Positions 1 to 6,911 of a stretch of DNA of 11,365 bases are shown one piece after another. The notes beneath the pieces are model-generated. The model did not search any database. It had not been told where the DNA came from and worked only from the letters and a program-made list of their open reading frames with translations. Both the position numbers and the translations under genes were made by a program. The DNA is from Campylobacter gracilis. Its GTDB lineage: Bacteria; Campylobacterota; Campylobacteria; Campylobacterales; Campylobacteraceae. The stretch covers positions 1-11,365 of the forward strand of contig NZ_JAHAFS010000029.1 in NCBI RefSeq assembly GCF_018374135.1. The letters are read 5' to 3'. Numbering within the stretch: position 1 is the first letter of the stretch; each line of letters starts with the position of its first letter.

Positions 1-1200
1 ATTTACTACGTTGTTGCTGCCGCTAGCGGCTTCTGCTGCGTAGACATTGCCAGCAACTTGCGTGTTGCCGTTTAAATTTACAGTGTTGGAGGAAGCGGTA
101 GCTCCTTTGCCACCCGTTACGTTACGACCGACACTGCCGCCTTGAAACGTTACGGTATTGAAATCCGCTTTATCATTCTCGCTGTATCCGCTGTAAATAT
201 CGCCTCTTAAAGTGGAGTTTACGACCGCCTCGTTATGCGAGGCTTCTCCCGAGCTCCTGCCCGTATATACACCGCCCATGACGCTGCCGCCTTGGATGTT
301 TAACTTATTGGAATTTGCGCTACCGCCGGTACTAGAACCGCCGTAAATACTGCTTAATCCCCAGTTTTTCGGCGCGACTTTTACGTTGGTAAGGCTTACT
401 TTGTTACCGGAAGCCCCACTACTACCTTGCCCGCCGTAAATATTAGCGACTTGCCCGCTCTCAAGGCTTACGATGTTTTCGTTTGCCTTACCGCCGTAAG
501 CGCTCTGTCCGCCGTAAACTCCTGCTCCAGAGCCCAAAGCGGTTAAATTTTTAGCATTTACGCGGTTTTTCGATGCATCGCCCGTGCCGTACGTTACGCC
601 GCCGATCACGTCGCCGCCCACTTGTACGGCGCCGCTATCGTCCATGTTCAAATTTACCGTATTTTCGGTTGCATCGCTTTTCATAGATAAGCCGCCGATG
701 ACACTGCTGTTGATTTTGGTACCGTTAGCAACGTTTATCTTGTTTTTATATGCCTTGCCCGTTCCGTTTGCTGCGGCAAAGCCTCCCCAGACATTACCGC
801 CGCCTTTTTTCTGTCCGCCTTTTAAATTTATCGTCGAGTCGTGCGCGTCGCCTCTTAGTGCGTGGCTACCGTAAATGCTGTCGCTGATAGTCGTATTGTT
901 GGTGTTTATCGTATTGTGATGAGCCTCGCCGTATTCTGCGTAGCCGCCCTTTACGTCGTCTCCCACCGAAGTGCCGTCTGCCTCGAATGTAACGCTATTA
1001 TTATAGACCGCTTTATTGCCGGCATCATTTGAATGACCGCCGCTTAGCGCGCCCAAGCTCGTGCCGCTTTTTACTACAAGAGAGTTGTCGTGCACGTTGC
1101 GATCGGATTTTGTTAGATCATCGATGCCCGCTCTAATTGCTTTGCCTTTCAAATTACCCGCGCTTTGAGCTACGATTACGGAATTTCCCGTATTGGCGCG
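1..1200 (-). repeat. Beta-helix repeat block B (protein residues about 886-1285, continuing off the edge)
   Basis: A second run of the same kind of repeat follows the 706-885 linker. Examples are AYKNKINVANG, DATENTVNLNMDD, GDASKNRVNAKN, GKANENIVSLESG and GSANSNKLNIQGG, with YGG or xGG turns such as GVYGGQSAYGG and SIYGGSSTGG. The units here tend to be longer and more regular, about 28-30 residues. The block is still in full swing at the left edge of the window. Confidence 0.7.
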
Positions 1201-3855
1201 CAAATTCGGATTACTCGCACCATAGCGCGTAAATTCCTCGTTGCTAGGATTGGTAGTGGTTGATCCGCTTCCAAATATTCGGTCATTCCAAGCTTCGGTG
1301 ATTTCGTTTCTTTCCATTAACAGATCGCGTGAGCCGTTTGCGGCATCTACATAAATTTTAGCCGCATCGATCTTATACTGCGTATCGCTAAGGATGGTAT
1401 AAATTTGATTTACCTGAAGCGTTTTATCGGTGAAATTTTTGATCGCACCGCTGTTTTTGTGTATCAAATAATACTTCTGCCCGCTGCTTAGCTCCATAAG
1501 CGCGGCGCTAGGATCCTTGCCGTTTAGCGTCACATCCGCGCCGCCTAGGTTCGTATCAGAATTTGCGGTTAAATTTAACGCTGCGCTAGCTGCAGAGGTG
1601 GAGTTTTCAAAATTTGAAAAATCTATCTTCGAAAAATTCTCTATGTTCGCTGCGGCCAAATTTCGTACGTTGCCCAAGGTGTAAGCGTTAAAATTTGCGT
1701 TAGATTTAGTGGCATCGACGTTTAGGATATTGCCCTGTTGTCCGATAGGATTGCCTCCGTATATCGTGCCTTTAACGTAGCCGCCTTTGAAATTTACGAC
1801 ATTTTTGCCGCCCAACGCGGTGCCCCATGACCCATATACGTGGCTGCGCACCTCACCGCCGTTTAAATTTACGACATTTTCGGAATTCTCCGTCCTACCG
1901 AAAGCCCCGATTATTCTATAAACCGACGAATTATCTCCGTTCATATTTACTTCGTTTTTGACTAAGCTTCCCTTGCCGTTAGCGACCGCAAGAGCGCCGT
2001 AAACCGTGGAATTTGAACCCAAAATTCTAGCGTCGTTAATATTTACTTTATTGCCGCTTAAAACAGCACCTTCGCCCGACCAGGTTCCGAAATTAGAATA
2101 CGCACCGTAAAAAGCGCCGCCGCTAAGCGTATTAGTTCCTTTAATATTTACTATGTTATTCGTTAAATTTACCGACGTAACGTTGCTACTTTTAACGTTT
2201 ATTCTAGCGCCTTGGACGTAATTTAAAGCGCCGTTTACGTTTTCGATATTTACGACGTTGCCTTTCATCTCGGCGCCGCCGCCGTTTAAATCAATCTCGC
2301 CGCCCTTTACGTCGCGGACGGTATTGTTCGTATTTTTGATACTTATCGTATTGCCGTTTATCTTTACCGTGCCCGTAGCATTCGCTTTCGTTGCTATAGT
2401 GCCGCCGTGAACTAAAAATTGAGAAAACTGCGTAGGCGAGCTTAAATTTGAAACCGAAACGACGTTGCCGCTGATCTCGGCATCTCCTTCGGCAAAATCG
2501 ATACGACCGACTTCGATCCTAGGAGTGCTGCTAAACCTTCCGCCGCTAATCGTTACGCTATTGCCCTTTATCGTACTTGCTCCGCTAGCGTATGTGCCGT
2601 AAACGCTTGAGGAAAAATTCCCGCCGCTAATTGAAATTTCATTTTCGCTAGCATTAGAATTTGCGCCTGCAGACGCACCGCGTACTTCGCCGACTGAACC
2701 GCCGCCGATTGAAATTTTATTTCTCGCAAGCGTGCCTCTATCGCCCACAAGCGCGCCATATACTCTGATGACCGAGCCTGTGTTAATTGAAATTTTATTG
2801 CCGTTAAGCGTGCTGTTCGTGCTCGCTTGCCCGCCGATGAGATTAGTAATCGCGCCGCCGTTTACGACGATCTCGTTGTCGTTTGCCTCGCCTGAGGTGA
2901 AGCTATTGACATGCGTATTGCTTGCGACGGCGCCGCCGTGGACGTCATTGATGGAGCCGCCGCTAATCGTTACTTTATTGCCCGATACGCCTATTTTGCC
3001 GATGCCGCCCGTTATTTTACTCACGTTTGCGCCACTAAATTCCACGATATTGCCGCTAGCTTTGCCGTTTAGAGACATGCCGCCCTTTACGTAGCCCGCG
3101 CCGCTAGCTTTTTTGATTATCACGCGGTTGTCGCTTACGACGGAATTTGCACCGCCGCCATTGTAGCCGCCGTAGATAAATCTACCCGCAAGACCGCCCG
3201 TCGTGTCGATATAGACGGTGTTTCCCTCTACGCTTACACCCGAGTTACGAGCCGTACCGCCTATGATAGCGTAATCGCCGTGTCCTCCTCCGATGCCGCC
3301 GCTTCCGGTTATATTTACGATATTTCCTTTAACCGAGCCGCTCGTAGCGCTGCTAGCTCCGCCGTAAGCCGCATTTGTAGGACCCGCACCGCCAGTGATA
3401 TTTACGATGTTGCCCTCTACGCTACCGCCCTCGCTAAATCCGCCGTAGATCGTGCCGCCCTTAGCTCCTGTCGTATGGCGTACCGCACCGCCGCTATAAT
3501 TTATAGTATTTAAGGACGCATCGCCGCTTTTAGCGTAACCGCCGTATAGCGCGTTTAACGTACCGCCGCTCATATTGATCGTATTTGAGTTCGCGTTACC
3601 GCTTGCGGCGTAGTGACCGATTACGACCGCCGTATCGCTTAATCTAGTAACGCTTTGCCCGCCCGTAAAGGCGTCATTTGCTCTGATTTCGATATTTGCG
3701 CCTGCTACGCCGAAGCCTACCGCCGCATTTATGTTATCGGAGAGACTTACTTGCTTTAAGCTTAAAATTTGAGAATTTGTGATGTTCGTCGCATCGGCTG
3801 CGAATAAATTTGATGAGATTGCGATTGCGGCAATTACGCTAAGTTTAATTTTCAT
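1..3855 (-). CDS. Giant autotransporter-like beta-helix repeat protein, N-terminal part (C-terminus beyond left edge)
   Basis: An open frame of 1285 codons starts at ATG 3855-3853 and reaches the left edge without a stop, so the 3' end is missing. A ribosome binding site (AGAGGT, 3863-3868) lies 7 bases before the ATG. The N-terminus has a Sec signal peptide: Lys at 2 and 4, a hydrophobic stretch at about 5-18, and likely cleavage after Ala19 or Ala20 (LFA-AD). The rest is rich in Gly, Asn, Ser and Val and poor in Cys. It is built of degenerate repeats of about 20-30 residues reading roughly YGG-(7-12 residues)-N-x-V-x-I-x-GG, the pattern of a right-handed parallel beta-helix passenger. Residues 706-885 break this pattern. 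By family knowledge such proteins usually end in an outer-membrane beta-barrel (type V secretion), but no barrel is visible here. The role is inferred to be surface adhesion or interaction. It could also be a large exported protein without a barrel. It follows cprS on the same strand after 315 bases. Confidence 0.85.
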   Translation of the reverse strand, partial: MKIKLSVIAAIAISSNLFAADATNITNSQILSLKQVSLSDNINAAVGFGVAGANIEIRANDAFTGGQSVTRLSDTAVVIGHYAASGNANSNTINMSGGTLNALYGGYAKSGDASLNTINYSGGAVRHTTGAKGGTIYGGFSEGGSVEGNIVNITGGAGPTNAAYGGASSATSGSVKGNIVNITGSGGIGGGHGDYAIIGGTARNSGVSVEGNTVYIDTTGGLAGRFIYGGYNGGGANSVVSDNRVIIKKASGAGYVKGGMSLNGKASGNIVEFSGANVSKITGGIGKIGVSGNKVTISGGSINDVHGGAVASNTHVNSFTSGEANDNEIVVNGGAITNLIGGQASTNSTLNGNKISINTGSVIRVYGALVGDRGTLARNKISIGGGSVGEVRGASAGANSNASENEISISGGNFSSSVYGTYASGASTIKGNSVTISGGRFSSTPRIEVGRIDFAEGDAEISGNVVSVSNLSSPTQFSQFLVHGGTIATKANATGTVKINGNTISIKNTNNTVRDVKGGEIDLNGGGAEMKGNVVNIENVNGALNYVQGARINVKSSNVTSVNLTNNIVNIKGTNTLSGGAFYGAYSNFGTWSGEGAVLSGNKVNINDARILGSNSTVYGALAVANGKGSLVKNEVNMNGDNSSVYRIIGAFGRTENSENVVNLNGGEVRSHVYGSWGTALGGKNVVNFKGGYVKGTIYGGNPIGQQGNILNVDATKSNANFNAYTLGNVRNLAAANIENFSKIDFSNFENSTSAASAALNLTANSDTNLGGADVTLNGKDPSAALMELSSGQKYYLIHKNSGAIKNFTDKTLQVNQIYTILSDTQYKIDAAKIYVDAANGSRDLLMERNEITEAWNDRIFGSGSTTTNPSNEEFTRYGASNPNLRANTGNSVIVAQSAGNLKGKAIRAGIDDLTKSDRNVHDNSLVVKSGTSLGALSGGHSNDAGNKAVYNNSVTFEADGTSVGDDVKGGYAEYGEAHHNTINTNNTTISDSIYGSHALRGDAHDSTINLKGGQKKGGGNVWGGFAAANGTGKAYKNKINVANGTKINSSVIGGLSMKSDATENTVNLNMDDSGAVQVGGDVIGGVTYGTGDASKNRVNAKNLTALGSGAGVYGGQSAYGGKANENIVSLESGQVANIYGGQGSSGASGNKVSLTNVKVAPKNWGLSSIYGGSSTGGSANSNKLNIQGGSVMGGVYTGRSSGEASHNEAVVNSTLRGDIYSGYSENDKADFNTVTFQGGSVGRNVTGGKGATASSNTVNLNGNTQVAGNVYAAEAASGSNNVVN
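1741..3624 (-). repeat. Beta-helix repeat block A (protein residues about 78-705)
   Basis: This block holds more than twenty degenerate tandem coding repeats. Examples in order are GNANSNTINMSGG, GDASLNTINYSGG, GSVEGNIVNITGG, GSVKGNIVNITGS, VSGNKVTISGG and STIKGNSVTISGG, each usually followed by a YGG or xGG turn. At DNA level the shared words are short (on the plus strand, gccgccg and gtttaaatttac), so the units are old and diverged rather than freshly copied. The Asn-x-Val-x-Ile step followed by Gly-Gly fits one beta-helix coil per repeat. Confidence 0.75.
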
Positions 3856-4170
3856 CGTATATACCTCTAGTATGGATTTTAAGTTTTTATTTTAACTCGA
3901 TATATATTTAAGAAATATGAATTTTACCATTTTACATATAAATACCGTATAATACGCGGACAATCGAACTTTTAAGCAATTGAAATAGGATTAAAATTCG
4001 GCATTTATATAGATTTTTGCACGATAATTTTAAGTTCATAAGCAAAATTTTTCTCTAAGAGGAATTTTAAAAGCAGAAGCAGAATTCCAATGTGTAAGGC
4101 AAGCCGAATTTTACTGTGCAGCAAGAGATTTTTATGAAGAAAGTATCGCGTAAATTCTACACCCATAGGC
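3856..4170. other. Intergenic region between cprS and the autotransporter gene
   Basis: These 315 bases are AT-rich and hold no credible gene. The autotransporter ribosome binding site lies at 3863-3868. Reading the minus strand, a possible -10 box TAAAAT (3929-3934) preceded by TATG would give a leader of about 65 bases. A TATTAT further upstream near 3950 is an alternative. I see no strong intrinsic terminator after the cprS stop, so read-through from cprS into the autotransporter gene cannot be excluded. The promoter calls are weak. Confidence 0.4.
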
Positions 4171-5412
4171 TTATGGCACGACGATTTTTGTTAAATTTAA
4201 AAAACTAAAGATGTTTTTGCTTTCTTCGTGACGGTATGTAAAATTTAACCCGTGCGCCTTGGCGATATTATCGACGATGTAAAGCCCCAGGCCGAAGCTT
4301 TGTTTGGCGTTCGTGCCCTTGACGAAGGCCTCTTTGTAGTAGCTAAAGTCCTTCTGCAGCGGCTCGCCTAGCGTTATGAAGTCCATCGTTTGGGCGTCTA
4401 AGCGGATTAAAATTTTACCGTCTGCGGCGTATTTAACGGCGTTGTCGATTAAATTTTTCACCGCGACGCAAAAGAGCTTCAGATCGACGTTTAAGCTCAG
4501 GCCTAGCGGATTTTGCAGCGTGACGCAGCCTGGCTCGATCATCGCGATACTAAGCGCTTCTTTTAAAATTTCATCCATTGAAAAAATTCCGCATTCGCCT
4601 AGCGCCGTGCCCGCAGTCGCGCGCTCGACTGCCGCGAATTCGTTGATTAGACTCTCCAGCCGCTCAAAGACGGAGATGAGACGCTCCTGATTTTTGCCGT
4701 GCTCGATCATCTCGACGGCGATGCGACCCTTTGTGATGGGGGTTTTGAGCTCGTGCATTATGTTTCGCAAAAACAGATGGCGCGATTCGTTAAGCTTATT
4801 TATCTGCGTGACCGCCTCGTAAAATGCGTGCGAAACCTCGGAAATTTCGTCGTTTCCTACGCTTACGTCCTTGATTTGAAGATCGCCTTTAGCAAATTTA
4901 TCGATCTGGCGCTTAAGCTTGCGAAGGGGGCGAATTTTACGGATGATGAAGATATACGCAAGCAGGATGATCACCAAAATGACGCCGTAGATCGCTTTGA
5001 AAATATCGTAGCGGTAGGGCTGATACTCCTTGTCGTTTAAAAGCCGCGTCTCGCCTGCATGCGTGATTTTTAAGTAGTGCTTGCGCTTAAAAAGCAAGAT
5101 GTCCGCAGAGCCGATGTCTGCGGAGATGCTATCTAAAATTTCGGCGCCTTTGATGATCTCATCGCGCTTGGCTTCATCGCGGATGGTCGAAAACTCGAAA
5201 TTTGCGACCTGCCGTTCGTATTCGACGTCGCTGATGAGCTTGCTCATTTGATATAGGTTCGCGCGCGCAACGATGGAGTACTTGGAGTTTAGCTCGCGGG
5301 TGTAGTTTTGCTGATCGTAGCCGATGAGCCAGAGTAGAGCGAGCGAAACGCCCACGGTAGCGAGCGCGAAGATGAACGTGATGGTATAAAAAATCGACGA
5401 TCTGACTTTCAT
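4171..5412 (-). CDS. cprS: Two-component sensor histidine kinase, CprS/ArsS-like
   Basis: This inner-membrane sensor kinase has 413 residues. Its layout is a first membrane helix at about 7-31, a periplasmic sensor segment of about 105 residues, a second helix at about 139-158, a HAMP linker at about 159-211, and a HisKA domain with phospho-acceptor His220 in the H box MHELKTP. The ATP-binding domain has its N box at 320-328 (NLIDNAVKY) and G2 box at 372-377 (SFGLGL). The G1 box is degenerate: where DxGxG is expected the protein reads ITLGEPL (346-352). Length and motifs resemble C. jejuni CprS and H. pylori ArsS. CprRS is known to affect envelope and biofilm behaviour in C. jejuni, and ArsRS the acid response in H. 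pylori. The signal sensed here is unknown. The partner regulator lies upstream on the same strand but 496 bases away. A Shine-Dalgarno-like AAGGAT (5425-5430) sits 12 bases before the ATG, which is longer than usual. Confidence 0.85.
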   Translation of the reverse strand: MKVRSSIFYTITFIFALATVGVSLALLWLIGYDQQNYTRELNSKYSIVARANLYQMSKLISDVEYERQVANFEFSTIRDEAKRDEIIKGAEILDSISADIGSADILLFKRKHYLKITHAGETRLLNDKEYQPYRYDIFKAIYGVILVIILLAYIFIIRKIRPLRKLKRQIDKFAKGDLQIKDVSVGNDEISEVSHAFYEAVTQINKLNESRHLFLRNIMHELKTPITKGRIAVEMIEHGKNQERLISVFERLESLINEFAAVERATAGTALGECGIFSMDEILKEALSIAMIEPGCVTLQNPLGLSLNVDLKLFCVAVKNLIDNAVKYAADGKILIRLDAQTMDFITLGEPLQKDFSYYKEAFVKGTNAKQSFGLGLYIVDNIAKAHGLNFTYRHEESKNIFSFLNLTKIVVP

Positions 5413-5443
5413 TAAATTTATATGATCCTTAAATTTTTAAAAT

Positions 5444-5457
5444 TTCAAAGCTTTGAA
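5444..5457. promoter_or_regulatory. Perfect 14-bp palindrome upstream of cprS
   Basis: TTCAAAGCTTTGAA equals its own reverse complement. It lies 31 bases before the cprS start codon, just upstream of the Shine-Dalgarno-like AAGGAT. The position suits an operator or a small RNA stem near the translation start. AT-rich palindromes are common in this genome type, so function is only a suggestion. Confidence 0.3.
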
Positions 5458-5863
5458 GCCGCTGGCTTTCTTTGGCTTTGGTGCACGAATCGGCTTACGG
5501 CTTATCCGGCTTTAAATTTGCAGCGTGTCTTAAAGGCATAGCGCGTAAATTTTAAAATTTCATTGCAAAGCAGGGCACTTTAAATTTAATAGCCGCGCCG
5601 CTTTAAATTTTTAAAATTTACCCCTTCGCTGCCCTCAACTCTGTTTTTACGGCTCGTTCTTGCTCGCAGCGCCGAATTTTGCCGAAATTTACAACGATGA
5701 AATTTCATGCTTATTTAAAATCGCACGCCGAATTTATAACTACAAAATTTTATCGTAAAATTTTAACGCTTCGGTTGCGGCGTTTTAAATTTAAATGGGA
5801 AATCGCGCAGACCTACTTGCGATTCCAGTTTCGCCGCGCGAGTGCCTATTAAATTTAGAGCCA

Positions 5864-5892
5864 CGAGCGGCGAAATTCTATCGCGCCGCTCG
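5864..5892 (-). terminator. GC-rich stem-loop 17 bases after the cprR stop (possible terminator or 3' stabiliser)
   Basis: A perfect 9-bp stem, CGAGCGGCG pairing with CGCCGCTCG, encloses an 11-base loop. It lies directly downstream of cprR in the direction of transcription. There is no T-run after it on the minus strand, so it is not a textbook intrinsic terminator. It may stabilise the 3' end of cprR mRNA or cause partial termination before cprS. Confidence 0.4.
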
Positions 5893-5908
5893 CCGGACGC
5901 AGGCCCGC

Positions 5909-6586
5909 TCATTGTATCAGCTTATAGCCTACGCCGCGGATGGCGTGGATGTAGCTAGGCGCCTTGGACGTTTCGCCAAGCTTTAGGCGGATGCGACCGA
6001 TGATGACATCGATACTTTTGCTCGAGGATTCCTCGCTTATGGAGCTGCAGTTGTAGATGAGCTCCTCGCGGGTGATCGCGCCGCCTTCCTTTTTGATGAG
6101 ATACGAAAGCACGTCGTATTCGGCGATGGTGAGCGACAGTGGCTGTCCTTTAAAGCTGATGACGTGGCGGAAATCGTCCACCTCGAGGTCTTTTTTTGGC
6201 TTTGCGGCGCGCTGGATGGAGTTTATGTCGTAGCGCTCGATGTGGCGTTTGATGCGCGCTAAAAGCTCTTGCGGATTATAGGGCTTTGGCAGATAATCGT
6301 CCGCGCCGAAGTCGAAAGCGTTGATCTTGTCGGTCAGATCGTGGCGGGCGCTTGAGATTATGATCGGTATATCGGTGTTTTTGCGGATCTCTTTGCAGAC
6401 CTCAAGCCCGTCCATCCCAGGAAGCGTGAGATCTAAAATCACGAGGTTGAAATTTTCTAAATTTAACTTAGAAAGCCCCAAAAACGGATCGTCCGCCACG
6501 GTGATATCGATATCGTATTGCTGCAGATATTCGCTTAAAATTTCGGCGAGTTCTAAATCGTCCTCTATCATTAAAATTTTAGTCAT
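5909..6586 (-). CDS. cprR: OmpR-family response regulator, CprR/ArsR-like
   Basis: This 225-residue cytoplasmic transcription factor has an N-terminal receiver domain at about 1-118. It carries the acidic pocket Asp9/Asp10, phospho-acceptor Asp52 in VILDLTLPG, switch Ser78/Ser79 and conserved Lys101 (LPKPY). A winged-helix DNA-binding domain fills about 133-225. Its recognition helix region is at about 188-203 (SSKSIDVIIGRIRLKL), and it ends in the typical IRGVGYKL wing. Length and sequence strongly resemble H. pylori ArsR (HP0166) and C. jejuni CprR, and the partner kinase gene follows on the same strand. A Shine-Dalgarno-like AAAGG lies about 8 bases before the ATG and a TATAAT box further upstream. 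In C. jejuni, as I recall, htrA neighbours this pair. Here the upstream neighbour is the divergent HU gene. The ArsR name from H. pylori is the alternative label for the same family. Confidence 0.88.
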   Translation of the reverse strand: MTKILMIEDDLELAEILSEYLQQYDIDITVADDPFLGLSKLNLENFNLVILDLTLPGMDGLEVCKEIRKNTDIPIIISSARHDLTDKINAFDFGADDYLPKPYNPQELLARIKRHIERYDINSIQRAAKPKKDLEVDDFRHVISFKGQPLSLTIAEYDVLSYLIKKEGGAITREELIYNCSSISEESSSKSIDVIIGRIRLKLGETSKAPSYIHAIRGVGYKLIQ

Positions 6587-6612
6587 AAAAAAGCCTTTGA
6601 AATTTTGCGCGG

Positions 6613-6618
6613 ATTATA
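6613..6618 (-). promoter_or_regulatory. Candidate sigma-70 -10 box for cprR
   Basis: Read on the minus strand this is a perfect TATAAT preceded by TTTTGT and an A/T-rich tract, 27 bases before the cprR ATG. That matches the epsilonproteobacterial pattern of a strong -10 box with upstream T-tracts and no clear -35 box. Confidence 0.6.
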
Positions 6619-6872
6619 ACAAAATATAGTTTATATATTTTAAAGCGGCAGGCTGGGGCGAAATTTTATAAAAATGAAGCAAGAAGGGTAAAATCTTGAA
6701 ATTTTTTGAAATCTGGCAAAATTTCAAAAATAAGCTCCAAAAATATGGCGAAATTTTGAAATTTAAAGAAGCAAAATCTGAAAAATTGACGAATTTGGCT
6801 AAATTCGGCTAAATTTTGCCGATTTTTGCGTTTTTTTCTTAAAAAACTATTGTATTTTTTGCGAAACTATTG
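6619..6872. other. Divergent intergenic region between cprR and the HU gene
   Basis: This AT-rich stretch between two divergent promoters holds no gene. It contains a 10-bp inverted repeat, TTTTTGAAAT (6703-6712) and ATTTCAAAAA (6721-6730), around an 8-base loop. It also has GGCTAAATT twice, exactly 10 bases apart (6797-6805, 6807-6815), and the first copy of an 11-base direct repeat next to the HU promoter. These could be sites for nucleoid proteins or regulators, or chance in low-complexity DNA. Confidence 0.45.
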
Positions 6873-6878
6873 TAGAAT
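6873..6878 (+). promoter_or_regulatory. Candidate sigma-70 -10 box for the HU gene, within a 20-bp-period direct repeat
   Basis: TAGAAT, preceded directly by TG and by T-tracts at about 6831-6837 and 6855-6860, lies 33 bases before the HU ATG. The 11-base word AAACTATTGTA occurs at 6844-6854 and again at 6864-6874, so two copies sit on the same helix face and the second touches the -10 box. The repeat may be an operator or a duplicated promoter element. Confidence 0.55.
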
Positions 6879-6911
6879 ACCGCACAAACCACTTTATTTT
6901 AAAGGATTAGC

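Larger units (their letters stand above)
5413..5908. other. Non-coding spacer between cprR and cprS, rich in AAATTT repeats and palindromes
   Basis: No credible gene lies in these 496 bases. The stretch contains three near-identical copies of TAAATTTT(T)AAAATTT at 5430-5445, 5546-5560 and 5604-5619, and many single AAATTT words. It also holds a perfect 14-bp palindrome TTCAAAGCTTTGAA at 5444-5457, a perfect 12-bp palindrome ATGAAATTTCAT at 5697-5708, and a GC-rich hairpin at 5864-5892. It could be a long leader for cprS, a processed intercistronic region, or a decayed gene. The sequence does not decide between these. Confidence 0.6.

Noticed and set aside
584..3513. Several plus-strand open frames (584-874, 2732-3094, 3280-3513) and a minus-strand one at 2568-2759
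   Set aside because: They lie inside the 1285-codon autotransporter frame in other frames. Their Pro/Ala/Leu-rich products are the shadow of its Gly/Asn-rich coding, with no ribosome binding sites or domains.
1..3624. CRISPR-like appearance of many short repeats
   Set aside because: The repeats are coding, degenerate and irregularly spaced, and translate into beta-helix units. There are no identical repeats with unique spacers.
4091..4138. Tiny plus-strand frame starting ATGTGTAAGGC
   Set aside because: Fifteen codons, no convincing ribosome binding site and no similarity I recognise.
4376..5040. Plus-strand frames opposite cprS
   Set aside because: They are antisense to a kinase with intact catalytic motifs and have no recognisable domains.
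5795..5986. 63-codon plus-strand frame overlapping the 3' end of cprR
   Set aside because: It covers the spacer hairpin and the antisense of the conserved CprR C-terminus, and has no ribosome binding site or domain.
6831..6837. Seven-T tract as a phase-variable switch at the HU promoter
   Set aside because: T-tracts of this length are a normal part of epsilonproteobacterial promoters. Phase variation in the genus mostly uses long G/C tracts, and none is present.
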